From positions 1 through 64,000 of the forward strand of contig CANMIH010000001.1 in NCBI GenBank assembly GCA_947497905.1: a stretch of 64,000 bases of DNA, read 5' to 3'. Position 1 is the stretch's first letter; the number at the start of each line of letters is the position of its first letter. Position numbers and translations under genes: made by a program. The DNA comes from an uncultured Pelagimonas sp. (GTDB lineage Bacteria > Pseudomonadota > Alphaproteobacteria > Rhodobacterales > Rhodobacteraceae). This document shows positions 8,290 to 17,128 of the stretch, piece by piece. The notes under the pieces are model-generated. The model was not told where the DNA came from. It searched no databases and worked only from the letters and a program-made list of their open reading frames with translations.

Positions 8290-9470
8290 TGGCCAGCCCA
8301 AGCACAAACCTTGCGGATGAATTGCGGCGCGACCTAAAAGGCCCATCTTGGGTGATCTGGTTGTCTGCCTTGTCGGTCTGGGCCTTTGTGGTCTGGTCTG
8401 CACTGGCTTGGGTGGATGAAATTGTGCGCGCAGATGGTGAGATCGTTTCGTCGTCGCGGCCGCAGATCATTCAGAACCTCGAAGGCGGGATTCTGTCGGA
8501 ACTTCTTGTCAAAGAGGGGGATGAGGTTCTGCGCGGGGATGTCCTTGCGCGGTTGCATGGCACGCAATTCCGCAGCTCAGTTGATGATCTGAGTGACCAG
8601 ATCACTGCGCTTGAGATCCGTCGCCTGCGCATCGAAGCCGAGCTTGCCGGGGCCTCAACATTTGAGGCGCCCGCATCATTGTCTGTGCGCTTGCCAGAGA
8701 TGGTTGCCTCGGAGCGTGCGCTGCTTCAGGCGCGTCAGTCTGATTACCTCAGCCGAGCGGCGGGCGCGCGCAAAGTGCTTGAACAGGCCGCGTCCGAGCT
8801 GAAGCTGATGGAAGACCTTTTGAAGAAAAAGGTTGTGGCGCTGATAGAGGTGACGCGGGCACGGAAAACCCATGCGGATGCGAAAAAAGCCTATGATGAG
8901 ATTGTCACACAGACCGAACTGACCCGAGCGCAGGAATATTCTGATACGCTGAAAGAACTGGCGACACTGCGCCAGAACTTGAAGGCGAGCCAGGACCAAT
9001 TGAACCGCACCGTGCTTGTGTCACCCATGCATGGGATCGTGAACAATCTTAAAGTTACAACCATCGGGGGCGTGGTTCGGCCGGGCGAAGAGATCATGCA
9101 GATTATTCCGGTTGATGAGGATCTGTTTGTGGATGCCAAGGTCAAACCAGAGAACATTGCCAACATCCGTCGCGGACAAGAGGCAACCATTAAGCTGACG
9201 GCCTATGACTATACCATCTACGGATCGCTCAAGGGACGGGTGGATGTGATTTCAGCGGATACGTTTGAGGACGAGCGTCGCTCGGATTCAACGCCGCATT
9301 ACAAAGTTACCATTCGGGTGGACATGGCTTCTATGACCGATCGACAGGCGTCGATTGAGATCCGTCCGGGTATGCTGGCACAGGCAGAACTGCATACCGG
9401 AGAAAAAACGGTGCTGCAGTATCTGTTGAAGCCTCTCTATAAATCACGCGAGGCCTTCCGCGAGCCTTAA
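8289..9470 (+). CDS. HlyD-family type I secretion periplasmic adaptor
   Basis: A 393-residue membrane fusion protein: a short cytoplasmic tail, one transmembrane helix (about 17-39), a lipoyl half-motif (IIQNLEGGILSELLVKEGD), a long coiled-coil hairpin (about 95-240), the second lipoyl half (LVSPMHGIVNNLKVTTIGG) and a beta-barrel C-terminus with the HlyD-family RPGMLAQAEL. It bridges the ABC exporter and the TolC-like lipoprotein. Its ATG overlaps the last base of the ABC gene stop. It is the last gene of the four-gene adhesin operon; the next gene is convergent with an eight-base gap and no clear terminator. Confidence 0.93.
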   Translation: MASPSTNLADELRRDLKGPSWVIWLSALSVWAFVVWSALAWVDEIVRADGEIVSSSRPQIIQNLEGGILSELLVKEGDEVLRGDVLARLHGTQFRSSVDDLSDQITALEIRRLRIEAELAGASTFEAPASLSVRLPEMVASERALLQARQSDYLSRAAGARKVLEQAASELKLMEDLLKKKVVALIEVTRARKTHADAKKAYDEIVTQTELTRAQEYSDTLKELATLRQNLKASQDQLNRTVLVSPMHGIVNNLKVTTIGGVVRPGEEIMQIIPVDEDLFVDAKVKPENIANIRRGQEATIKLTAYDYTIYGSLKGRVDVISADTFEDERRSDSTPHYKVTIRVDMASMTDRQASIEIRPGMLAQAELHTGEKTVLQYLLKPLYKSREAFREP

Positions 9471-9478
9471 ATTGTGCT

Positions 9479-9922
9479 CTAGGTTTCTGTGTCCATCCAG
9501 ATGGTGACGGGGCCATCATTGATCAGATGAACCTGCATATCGGCGCCAAATCGCCCAGTGGCCACCGGAACATCCTGTGCCGCCATTTGCGCCGCAAAAT
9601 ATTCATAGAGTTTCTCGCCCTCAGCCGGAGCAGCAGCGGTTGAGAACCCGGGACGGTTGCCGCGCGATGTGTCGGCGGCGAGGGTGAACTGGCTGACAAC
9701 TAGGGCTGACCCGCCGATATCTTTCAGCGATTTATTCATCCGGCCTTCATCATCTTTGAAGATGCGCAGTTTGGCAATTTTCGCGGCCAGTTTGTCTGCC
9801 TGCGCCTCGGTATCGCCCTGCATGGCACAGATCAGGATCAGCACCCCGGGGCCAATTTCGCCCACGGTGGCTTCGGAAATATCGACGCGAGCCTCAGAGA
9901 CCCGTTGAATCAATGCGCGCAC
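9479..9922 (-). CDS. dtd: D-aminoacyl-tRNA deacylase
   Basis: A 147-residue cytoplasmic DTD that hydrolyses D-aminoacyl-tRNA (and Gly-tRNA-Ala) for translation quality control. Both signatures are visible: SQFTLAAD near residue 79 and the Gly-cisPro segment NDGPVTIW near the C-terminus. The N-terminus [13 protein letters not shown] is typical and the length is normal. Its start overlaps the 3' end of the upstream sugar kinase by 13 bases, so the two are translationally coupled. Confidence 0.95.
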   Translation of the reverse strand: MRALIQRVSEARVDISEATVGEIGPGVLILICAMQGDTEAQADKLAAKIAKLRIFKDDEGRMNKSLKDIGGSALVVSQFTLAADTSRGNRPGFSTAAAPAEGEKLYEYFAAQMAAQDVPVATGRFGADMQVHLINDGPVTIWMDTET

Positions 9923-10818
9923 AGTTCATGCTCCCATGGTGGATTTGCGCCAGCGCGGCTGACGGTGACGGCGGCGGCCTGTGTGCCCAGAGTCACGGCG
10001 GGGCGCAAGGTGTCATGGCTTGCCTTGGCCAATGCGTCGCGGGTTAGAAGATTGTCGCGGTGCAGGCCCGCGAGGAAACCGGCGTTGAAGGTGTCGCCTG
10101 CGCCGACGGTGTCACAGACCTCGGCCTTTTGAGCGGCAATGTCAGAATGTCCTGCAGCGGTATAGAGGCTCACACCTTCGGCACCTCGTGTGATCAGAAC
10201 CACTTTGGCCCCGCGTTTCAGCAGGTCCGTTTCGGAGGTGCCAAGCCAGTCCAAGTCTTCATCTGACAGTTTGATGATATCTGCGCGGTCAAGCATTGCA
10301 GTCAGCCGTGTCCGATAGGCGGTTTCATCTGTGATGAACCCGGGGCGGATATTGGGGTCGATCATCACGACCCGCGCGCCAGCGTTTGCGCAGAGGGCGG
10401 CGTAGCTGTCTGCGGCAGGTTCTGAAACCAGGCTGATGCCGCCAAAGAACAGCGCCTCTATCGAGCTCAGATCGTTGGGGCATTCGTCCGGAGTTGTCAT
10501 GCGTCCAGCAGTGTTTTCATCATAAAATGCGTATTTGGCGTGTCCATCGACCAGTGTAACAAACGCCAAGGTCGTGGGGCGGTCGCTGCGCGGGCAAAGC
10601 GAATAATCCACCTGAGAGGCCTGCAGAGCATCTGCCAGTTGGGTGCCAAAAAGATCCGTGGATAGGCCGCCAAAATACCCCGCAGGGGCACCCAAGCGCC
10701 CCAGGGCGATAGCTGTGTTAAACACGGCCCCGCCGGACAGAGGCGCAAAGGCGGCTTCGCCATCCGTGGAGCTGCGCGGCAGCATATCAATCAGGGCTTC
10801 CCCACAGCACAGGATCAT
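9910..10818 (-). CDS. PfkB-family carbohydrate kinase (fructokinase-like)
   Basis: A 302-residue cytoplasmic ribokinase-fold sugar kinase. The N-terminal signature [11 protein letters not shown] and the GG-containing strand [17 protein letters not shown] are present. The C-terminal PfkB motif [17 protein letters not shown] contains the catalytic Asp in GAGD. Similarity is to fructokinases, but the sugar is not fixed by sequence. No sugar transporter or regulator lies nearby; it is paired with dtd only. The start ATG follows a GGAGTT Shine-Dalgarno. Confidence 0.88.
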   Translation of the reverse strand: MILCCGEALIDMLPRSSTDGEAAFAPLSGGAVFNTAIALGRLGAPAGYFGGLSTDLFGTQLADALQASQVDYSLCPRSDRPTTLAFVTLVDGHAKYAFYDENTAGRMTTPDECPNDLSSIEALFFGGISLVSEPAADSYAALCANAGARVVMIDPNIRPGFITDETAYRTRLTAMLDRADIIKLSDEDLDWLGTSETDLLKRGAKVVLITRGAEGVSLYTAAGHSDIAAQKAEVCDTVGAGDTFNAGFLAGLHRDNLLTRDALAKASHDTLRPAVTLGTQAAAVTVSRAGANPPWEHELCAH

Positions 10819-10908
10819 TGCGGAACTCCTAACCGTATTAGATGAGATGTTAGCGCCAACATGCGTGTTTCGGCGGAGGAGCGCAAGGTTACGCTCTCCT
10901 GTTGCCGA

Positions 10909-12039
10909 TTATTGGTTCATGGCGATGACGTAGCCAATTCCAGCGGCCACAATGACGCCAGCCAAGACAGCAAATCCGATTTTCCATGCGGACCAGGGAC
11001 GTTCCCCCTGAACACGACCGGTGCGGCCGTTGATCACGAAGCGATAGCTTTTGTCACGGTATTTATAGGCGGCCATCCAAACCGGAAGCAGCACATGTTT
11101 GAAGGTCACATCAGATACGTCTGTGTCGACGTGGTGGATACGCTGCCGGTCGCCGCCAATGTCAAATTTCACGTCCCGTTCAATCTGGCGATCCATACGC
11201 ACACGGGCTTCGTCGAACCCGTCATCCAGATCAACCTGATACCCTTCCGCGCGGAAGCCTGCGAGATATTCAGGGCGATAGGGTTCCATCTCAGAGAGAT
11301 CCCAGGGTTCCAGCGCATCTGTATAGCGTTTGGGCAGGGATTTTGAGGCCAGCACCAGAATGTCATCAAAGAACCGCGCCACGCGGCCGGATGCCGGGGT
11401 CCAGCGGATTTTTTGTACCCGTTCGGTTTCGGCTTTGCCATCGCGCATCACGGTGCGGGTTTCATAGTAAATTGTGCCGCGTTCGCCGCGATAGCTGGAC
11501 TTGGTATCCGCATCATAAGTCCAGAACGGTACATAAATCCCCGTCATCTTACGACCTTTACGGGCATATTCCTGCAAGCCGTTTGGCGCAAACCACAACC
11601 CGCCCAGCCAATCGGCCATGGCTGTATGGGCGTCCCGTTCCTGCAATTTGAAGGGCAACAGGCCCCGCGGTTTGATGTGGCGGTGGGTGCCGGTGTCTGT
11701 GACCACAGGTGTCGCGCAGAACGGGCATTCAGCCGCGTGCAGATCCGGGTCAAACTCAACCTGAGCCGCGCAATTGGGGCAGGTCGACACCCGGGTTTCT
11801 TCCATTTCCTGCAATGGCAGAAGATTTGCCATGGCGGATTTGAAATCGAGTTCTTTGATCCCCCCATCCCATGGTCCGCTTTGGGCAACTTCGCCCGTGT
11901 TGCCACAGTGATCACAGAGCAATACGCCTTGGTCGGGATCAAACCGGAAGTCCGCACCACATTGATCACAGGGGAACCGGTGGTCTTCCTGTGTGGTCTT
12001 TGGGGTCTCCGGCGGCGGAGGAGGTGGAGGCATGGACAT
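10909..12039 (-). CDS. zinc-ribbon membrane protein (YdjG-like)
   Basis: A 376-residue protein with an N-terminal run of seven prolines, then two Cys4 zinc ribbons (CDQCGADF with CDHCG, about 24-46; CPNCAAQ with CPFCA, about 86-107), a soluble central domain of about 220 residues, and one C-terminal transmembrane helix (about 353-372) ending in a short tail. It resembles TFIIB-type zinc-ribbon proteins such as Bacillus YdjG, which works with an SPFH protein and PspA at stressed membranes. An SPFH gene lies on the same strand upstream (12669-13799), separated by a plus-strand gene. The exact role is unknown. Confidence 0.75.
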   Translation of the reverse strand: MSMPPPPPPPETPKTTQEDHRFPCDQCGADFRFDPDQGVLLCDHCGNTGEVAQSGPWDGGIKELDFKSAMANLLPLQEMEETRVSTCPNCAAQVEFDPDLHAAECPFCATPVVTDTGTHRHIKPRGLLPFKLQERDAHTAMADWLGGLWFAPNGLQEYARKGRKMTGIYVPFWTYDADTKSSYRGERGTIYYETRTVMRDGKAETERVQKIRWTPASGRVARFFDDILVLASKSLPKRYTDALEPWDLSEMEPYRPEYLAGFRAEGYQVDLDDGFDEARVRMDRQIERDVKFDIGGDRQRIHHVDTDVSDVTFKHVLLPVWMAAYKYRDKSYRFVINGRTGRVQGERPWSAWKIGFAVLAGVIVAAGIGYVIAMNQ

Positions 12040-12151
12040 TCGGGAAACTCCTGAAATCTATGGCGGCACGTTACGCCGTGACGGGCGGCAAAGGGAAGGC
12101 TTGAGTTCGCGTCCCTTCCGGCTTTACCCTGCGTTTGGACTGGAGCGTAAG

Positions 12152-12703
12152 ATGCGATTTTTTATAGCGGTTTTGGTTGGTCTTCTGGGGGCGTCGCCTG
12201 CCATTTCTGGCGACGTGGCCTATCGGTTCACATGGCAGGGGGCCAATGGGTACCATATGACCGGCGGGATGAGCTTTGATCCCGACAGTCTGTCGGGGCC
12301 TTTGGTTTTGGATAGCGATGTGACTTGCTTCGAAATCAATGGCTTCAAGGGTGATGAACACATCGGGCGCTGGGCATTGGGCCAATTGCAGCCAGAGACC
12401 ACATGGCGGCTTCATTTCCTGCGCAGCAAAGACGCCTTTGTTGTTGAAGGAGGCCCCATTCAAATGCCGCAGGCCTGGAACATGAATGGCCGTGGGGACG
12501 ACTGTGGCGCAGGGGGATTTGGCTTCAATTTGGGGAGCTTTGCGCAAGACCTGTGTAAAGACAACACACTGATCGTCGACAGCCAGGTGTCCCCGTTTCA
12601 GACCCTGCCAGCAGAGCGGGATGACAACTATGCCTTCCCGCCCGACGCCTGTTTGGGGCCCGCGCTTCTTAGCCTGCGGGGGGCGGTGGAGGAGGGGGCA
12701 TGA
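12152..12703 (+). CDS. secreted protein of unknown function
   Basis: A 183-residue protein with a clear Sec signal peptide (MRFFIAVLVGLLGASPAISG) and a predicted beta-rich mature part beginning DVAYRFTWQGANGYHMTGG, with paired cysteines. The ATG at 12152 is chosen because it starts the signal peptide; the open frame runs upstream without signal features. It stands alone on the plus strand inside a minus-strand cluster, and its last 35 bases overlap the 3' end of the SPFH gene. I do not recognise a catalytic motif. Confidence 0.7.
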   Translation: MRFFIAVLVGLLGASPAISGDVAYRFTWQGANGYHMTGGMSFDPDSLSGPLVLDSDVTCFEINGFKGDEHIGRWALGQLQPETTWRLHFLRSKDAFVVEGGPIQMPQAWNMNGRGDDCGAGGFGFNLGSFAQDLCKDNTLIVDSQVSPFQTLPAERDDNYAFPPDACLGPALLSLRGAVEEGA

Positions 12704-13799
12704 TGGTGAAGAGCTGAGCCAACTCTTGCACGTCACCAGCCCGTTTCCAGCCATCTTGACCAGGTGTCCAGACATGTGTCTCGCGAGACAGCTCACCACC
12801 TGTTGCCATCCGTCCCAGATCCGCTTTTGAGAAGGGGCCTTTGGTTTGGCCGTTCTCCGCAACGTGCCAGACATGTTCAACGGGCGGTGGGGGCGGCGCT
12901 GCGGCGGCAGGTTGTGCCACCTGCTGTTGCGGAGCCGCACCCCAAGGCCCGGTTTGTTGCTGTGTCATCTGCTGGGCCATATTCATGCCCATACCTGCCC
13001 CAAATCCCATTCCCATGCTCTGATCCATGGCGCCACCCTGGCCCATGGCCTCGGCCGCCTTCCACTTCATGTGGTCGTCGAGGTTGCCAGCGATGCCGCG
13101 CGAGGTGCGCGCATCCAGAGCCTTCTCAACCGCAGGTGGGAGTGAGATGTTCTCGATATAGAGCTCGGGGAGCTCAAGTCCGTATTGCGCAATTGTTGGC
13201 CCAATGGCCTTGGCGATCAGCTCACCCACCTCACCGGTATTGGCGGCCATATCCAACACAGGGATGCCGCTGCGGGTGATGGCCTGGCTGAACTCCTGGA
13301 CAATGATGTTTCGGATCTGAAAGCTGATCTCGTCCATGGTGAACTCACCATCGGTGCCAACGATCTCGGTCAGAAAGGTCGCGGCATCGGCCACCTTGAT
13401 CGAATAGGTGCCAAAGGCCCGAATGCGGGTCGGCCCAAACTCTGGATCACGCAGCATAATGGGATTCTTGGTACCCCATTTGTTGTTGGTAAACCGGTTG
13501 GTGTTGACGAAATAGATTTCCGACTTGAACGGCGAGTTGAAACCGTGATCCCAGTGCTGCAGGCTGGTCATGATCGGCATGTTGTTAGTCTCGAGCATAT
13601 AGAGCCCGGGTGTAAACACATCTGCCAGCTGACCTTCGTGAATGAAAACAGCAGCCTGACCTTCGCGAACGGTCAGCTTGGCTCCATATTTGATCTCGTG
13701 GCCTTCGCGTTCAAACCGATACACCAACGTGTCGCGGGTATCATCGGTCCAATGGATCACATCGATGAACTGGCCACGGAGGAAATCAAAAATAGGCAT
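12669..13799 (-). CDS. SPFH-domain protein with C-terminal GYF2 domain
   Basis: A 376-residue predicted membrane scaffold of the stomatin/flotillin superfamily, similar to Bacillus YdjI. The SPFH part covers about 1-225. A Gly/Met/Gln-rich linker (about 245-300) and an Ala/Pro stretch follow, then a GYF2 (DUF4339) domain with W-V-A-ENGQTKGPF and VWTPGQDGWKRAGDV, and a C-terminal run of seven prolines. The ATG at 13799 has AGGAG upstream; a TTG directly before it is less likely. GYF2 domains bind proline-rich peptides, and the zinc-ribbon protein starts with seven prolines, so a direct interaction is an attractive inference. Confidence 0.85.
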   Translation of the reverse strand: MPIFDFLRGQFIDVIHWTDDTRDTLVYRFEREGHEIKYGAKLTVREGQAAVFIHEGQLADVFTPGLYMLETNNMPIMTSLQHWDHGFNSPFKSEIYFVNTNRFTNNKWGTKNPIMLRDPEFGPTRIRAFGTYSIKVADAATFLTEIVGTDGEFTMDEISFQIRNIIVQEFSQAITRSGIPVLDMAANTGEVGELIAKAIGPTIAQYGLELPELYIENISLPPAVEKALDARTSRGIAGNLDDHMKWKAAEAMGQGGAMDQSMGMGFGAGMGMNMAQQMTQQQTGPWGAAPQQQVAQPAAAAPPPPPVEHVWHVAENGQTKGPFSKADLGRMATGGELSRETHVWTPGQDGWKRAGDVQELAQLFTIMPPPPPPPAG

Positions 13800-13815
13800 C
13801 AAACTCTCCTGTCTG

Positions 13816-14799
13816 TCAGATAGGACCGCGCGTCGTGCCCATCAGCTGTCCGGCTTTTTCGACAACGATAGGGCGGGCCTGTTCTACGGTCATGCCGGGG
13901 GTCAGGCGCGGGTCATATAGGATTTTCAACAGCATTTCGTCATGCTGAGTCAAAAGCGCAAATTCGTCGTCGTCATTAAAGATCGACGGACGTGCGCGCG
14001 GATGGTCATTTGCCAGCCCAAGCCCCTGTGCCACCTCTTCGTGCACGCAGGACTGGCGCAAAAGCGGCGGGTGCTCGGCCCGGATAATGGCAATGGCCTG
14101 GCCATAGTCATAGCCACCCGGTGTCGAGGAAAAGGCCATGACAACACAGTGAATGGACCGTGGCAGAGATTTGAAGATCCGCAGCGCCCGCGTATCCACA
14201 TCTGGCACAAGCTCTTGAATGCGCGGGATGATCAGATCGCGATCGTCCTCACTCATAAACATCACCGTGAAGTTCGGATTGTTGTCAGACAGAGTGATAG
14301 GATGCCCTGTGATCTGGTTCAGTCGCTTGGCATAGCGCGCAACAGAGGTGCGATCATCGGTGGTTTGCGCCAAGGGTACATTGGGGCCAAACTCCACGCT
14401 CATGCGGATGGGTTGGGTCCATTTCTTGATCGCGCTGGCCCCGCCTTTGGAAGGTGTAAGGCCTGCGCCACGCTCGTATTCTTCGGCCAGGGCGATGCGT
14501 TCAAAATCGCGGATCAACATCGTATCCGTGAAGACAGCGTCGGTAGCCATGGTCTCGGTGCGCAGCAAACCCCGGGATCGCAGATCACTTTGAACCCGGG
14601 TGTAGTAGGTTTTGAGCGCAAGGCTGGTGGCAGACGGCCCATCTGGGCGCGGGCCGGGTGTTGGGGCCACAACGGCGGCATTGGTCGCCACCGCTGGACC
14701 AGTCGGTGTCGGGGCAAAGCCCGTGGGTTCACAGCCCGCAAGCAATGTGATTCCAGTCAAAGCCACGGCTGTGGCCAAACGCGTGCCCCGTGCCTTCAT
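13816..14799 (-). CDS. DUF2927 lipoprotein, possible metalloprotease fold
   Basis: A 327-residue predicted lipoprotein (lipobox LLAGC, Cys22 or near) with a Pro/Ala/Thr-rich linker, then a DUF2927 domain. The most conserved part reads CVHEEVAQGLGLANDHP followed by a FALLTQHDEMLLKILYDPRL segment. HEExxQ resembles a zinc-protease HExxH with the second His replaced by Gln. Its ATG follows the TelA stop directly (TAAATG), so translation is coupled. It is known in the family only as DUF2927; protease activity is inference. Confidence 0.8.
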   Translation of the reverse strand: MKARGTRLATAVALTGITLLAGCEPTGFAPTPTGPAVATNAAVVAPTPGPRPDGPSATSLALKTYYTRVQSDLRSRGLLRTETMATDAVFTDTMLIRDFERIALAEEYERGAGLTPSKGGASAIKKWTQPIRMSVEFGPNVPLAQTTDDRTSVARYAKRLNQITGHPITLSDNNPNFTVMFMSEDDRDLIIPRIQELVPDVDTRALRIFKSLPRSIHCVVMAFSSTPGGYDYGQAIAIIRAEHPPLLRQSCVHEEVAQGLGLANDHPRARPSIFNDDDEFALLTQHDEMLLKILYDPRLTPGMTVEQARPIVVEKAGQLMGTTRGPI

Positions 14800-15996
14800 T
14801 TATGCAGGAACCGCTGTCCCGGCGTTGTCGCCAACACCATCTTTACGCGCCTTGGCCGCGGCCAATGTGTCGCGCAGCTCGCCTTCCATCTTCTTCAGTT
14901 CTTCCTCGGCTTTCGCTCGCCGCGCTTTGCCTTCGTCGGCAATCTGCAGGCTGTCCTGAATGGTGCCAATCAGATCCGCATTGGCCTGTTTGACCGCTTC
15001 GATATCAAAGACACCACGCTCCATTTCCTGACGCACGATCTTGTTGCTTTCGCGCAGGTTGGCCGCGTTGGCGGTCAGCAACTCGTTGGTCAGATCGTTT
15101 GCTGAGCGCACAGCCTCGGCGGCTTCGCGCGAGCGTTGAATGGTGACGGCCTGTGCCAGCTGGGTTTCCCAAAGGGGAACCGTGTTGACGAGGGTCGAGT
15201 TGATCTTGGTCACCAGAGATTTGTCGTTTTCCTGAACCAGACGGATCGAGGGCAACGACTGCATGGTGACCTGACGGGTCAGCTTCAGGTCATGCACCCG
15301 ACGCTCCAGATCGTCGCGCGCGGCACGAAGATCACGCAGCTCCTGGGCGCGCATCACCTGATCATCTTCGGCAGCGGCCTGAACTTCGGCCTCTTTCGCA
15401 GGGATCACGGTGTTGTCCAGCTCGGCAAGCTTTTCCTCACCGGCAGAGATGTAAAGCGCCAGTTCATCGTAGAACTGCAGCGTCTTTTCGTAGAGCATAT
15501 CCAGCGACTTGATGTCTTTCAGCAGGGTGTGCTCATGTTTGAGAAGGTCGTCGGTGATTTTGTCGATCTGCCCCTGAACGGTCTCGAATTTCGCGGTGAA
15601 TTTGGCGAAAGGCGCGGCGCGGCCCAGCAGCTTTTCCCACCAGCTTTGTTTGCGGCGCACATCCAGTTCCGAGACCGAGAAACCACGGATGGTGGTGACA
15701 ATACCGCGCAGGCTATCGCCGGCGGGACCTACATCCTTGTTGCGCACATCTGCCAGCATGGCCTGGCTGATTTCCTGCAATTCCGCCTGAGCGGCCGAGC
15801 CAAAGGACACGATGGAATTGGTGTCACCCATATCAAGCTCGTCCATACGTGACTGAATTTCCTCAGTTACTTCAGGATTGGCGTCTTTCATCGATACCAC
15901 TTCATTGGCGTCAGCCGGGTCGGCCAGAACAACGGCGTTGACTTCGTCGACCAAAACAACGGCCTCTTCTGCTTGTTTGCGGATAGTCTCAGACAT
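14800..15996 (-). CDS. telA: TelA-family protein (toxic anion resistance)
   Basis: A 398-residue soluble, almost wholly helical protein of the TelA/KlaA family, linked in other bacteria to tellurite and envelope-stress tolerance by an unknown mechanism. Typical segments are QSWWEKLLGRAAPFAKFTAKF near the first third, several coiled-coil helices, and the core LPSIRLVQENDKSLVTKINS. The ATG giving MSETIRKQ is chosen because GGGGGA precedes it; an in-frame ATG 21 bases upstream is also possible. It is followed directly by the DUF2927 gene and preceded by xpaC, its usual partner. Confidence 0.9.
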   Translation of the reverse strand: MSETIRKQAEEAVVLVDEVNAVVLADPADANEVVSMKDANPEVTEEIQSRMDELDMGDTNSIVSFGSAAQAELQEISQAMLADVRNKDVGPAGDSLRGIVTTIRGFSVSELDVRRKQSWWEKLLGRAAPFAKFTAKFETVQGQIDKITDDLLKHEHTLLKDIKSLDMLYEKTLQFYDELALYISAGEEKLAELDNTVIPAKEAEVQAAAEDDQVMRAQELRDLRAARDDLERRVHDLKLTRQVTMQSLPSIRLVQENDKSLVTKINSTLVNTVPLWETQLAQAVTIQRSREAAEAVRSANDLTNELLTANAANLRESNKIVRQEMERGVFDIEAVKQANADLIGTIQDSLQIADEGKARRAKAEEELKKMEGELRDTLAAAKARKDGVGDNAGTAVPA

Positions 15997-16025
15997 GGGA
16001 TCCCCCGTAAAAATCATTGCACCTG

Positions 16026-16907
16026 TTACAGGCGTACGCCTTCGCGCTGCAGCCGTTCCCGCAGCACGTCAATTTCGACCGTCAGGTCGCTGTTTGAATC
16101 AAGAAGAAGCTTTTCGGTTTTCGCCCCAAAGCTTTCTTCCAGATCCGTCAAAAGCATCATGAAATCGCTCCGCGCATCGCGGTTTTGCGATCTTGAATAG
16201 ATGTCGGAAAATTTAATGGCGGCATCGCGTGCACCCATCAAATAAACACCTAGAAATTTGCGCGCTGCCGTTAGGTCGCGCGGGTCTTCTTCGACAGTGC
16301 GGATCATGTCACGCACTTTGGTCTGGAACCGTTCAACTCGGGCCTCAACCTGACGATCCCCAGCGCGGCGGATGGCATCTGACATCGAGGCCAGATGTGC
16401 CTCCGCCTCGTCGACCACCTTGGCAACGCGGTCTTGCTGGAAGGTGTCGATCCCTTCCATGCCTTTGTCTTTCATGGGATCGATGCCAAAGGCACCAATA
16501 TGAAGAGCTGTGGCAGCCCCACCAAAGATAAGCGGCGCAATCAAACCAGGCTCTGACGTCCAGGCGGCGATACCTGCTCCGAGGCCGCAGGCCAGCGCTG
16601 CGAAAATCTTACGCGGGAGGGCAGGGCGACGCGCCACGCGTCGCTCGTCATAGGCTGCTTCGGCCTCCAAGCCACCCCGCAACAACCATGCGCCCAAGAT
16701 CAGGACGCCTGCACCCGTCAATCCCACCGCCATGCCAATGGCGCCGTCATTGATTGAGGTCGCGGCCAGAACGATTGCGGGCGCAAACAACACATTGCTG
16801 CGGGCCCCTGCGGGTTTGACCTTGGCCCCCTGATAGGCGGGGCGGTCGTCGTGTTGTGGGCTGTCGGATCCGTCGGGGCTAAACTTGCCACCAAAGCGCT
16901 GCGCCAT
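16026..16907 (-). CDS. XpaC-family membrane protein
   Basis: A 293-residue protein with two hydrophobic regions (about 37-75 and 100-145) separated by a basic loop RRPALPRK, then the motif AFGIDPMKDKG and a long helical C-terminal domain. This is the pattern of the XpaC (5-bromo-4-chloroindolyl phosphate hydrolysis) family, which is regularly encoded beside TelA. The ATG at 16907 is one base downstream of the microprotein stop, so translation is coupled. A GTG 24 bases upstream is the other possible start. The enzymatic activity implied by the family name is doubtful; a membrane scaffold is more likely. Confidence 0.83.
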   Translation of the reverse strand: MAQRFGGKFSPDGSDSPQHDDRPAYQGAKVKPAGARSNVLFAPAIVLAATSINDGAIGMAVGLTGAGVLILGAWLLRGGLEAEAAYDERRVARRPALPRKIFAALACGLGAGIAAWTSEPGLIAPLIFGGAATALHIGAFGIDPMKDKGMEGIDTFQQDRVAKVVDEAEAHLASMSDAIRRAGDRQVEARVERFQTKVRDMIRTVEEDPRDLTAARKFLGVYLMGARDAAIKFSDIYSRSQNRDARSDFMMLLTDLEESFGAKTEKLLLDSNSDLTVEIDVLRERLQREGVRL

Positions 16908-16908
16908 G

Positions 16909-16998
16909 TCAGAGCCCCCCCAGCCAGCCACTTGTCACCCCGAACAACAGGATGATCAACAACACATAGCTTAGCTTTTGTAGGCCACTGCCAGACAT
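16909..16998 (-). CDS. 29-residue single-pass membrane microprotein
   Basis: ATG at 16998-16996, stop TGA at 16911-16909. The peptide has a short polar N-terminus (MSGSGLQKLS), one hydrophobic helix (YVLLIILLFGV) and a Gly/Trp tail (TSGWLGGL). Support for a real gene is strong for its size: an AAAGGGAG Shine-Dalgarno seven bases before the ATG, and a stop one base before the xpaC ATG (TGACATG). A GCGAAC/GTTCGC hairpin (17014-17032) lies just upstream. Such peptides often modulate a larger membrane partner, here most plausibly XpaC or TelA. Confidence 0.65.
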   Translation of the reverse strand: MSGSGLQKLSYVLLIILLFGVTSGWLGGL

Positions 16999-17128
16999 AA
17001 CACTCCCTTTCACGCGAACTCTTGGCGTTCGCGCTAAAGGTAGGGAGAAAACAGGGGTTCTGCTAGGGGGAAGTCAGCGCGACGCGCGTCAACCTGCCGA
17101 TTTCTTTTGGGTTTGGGACATTCACCTA

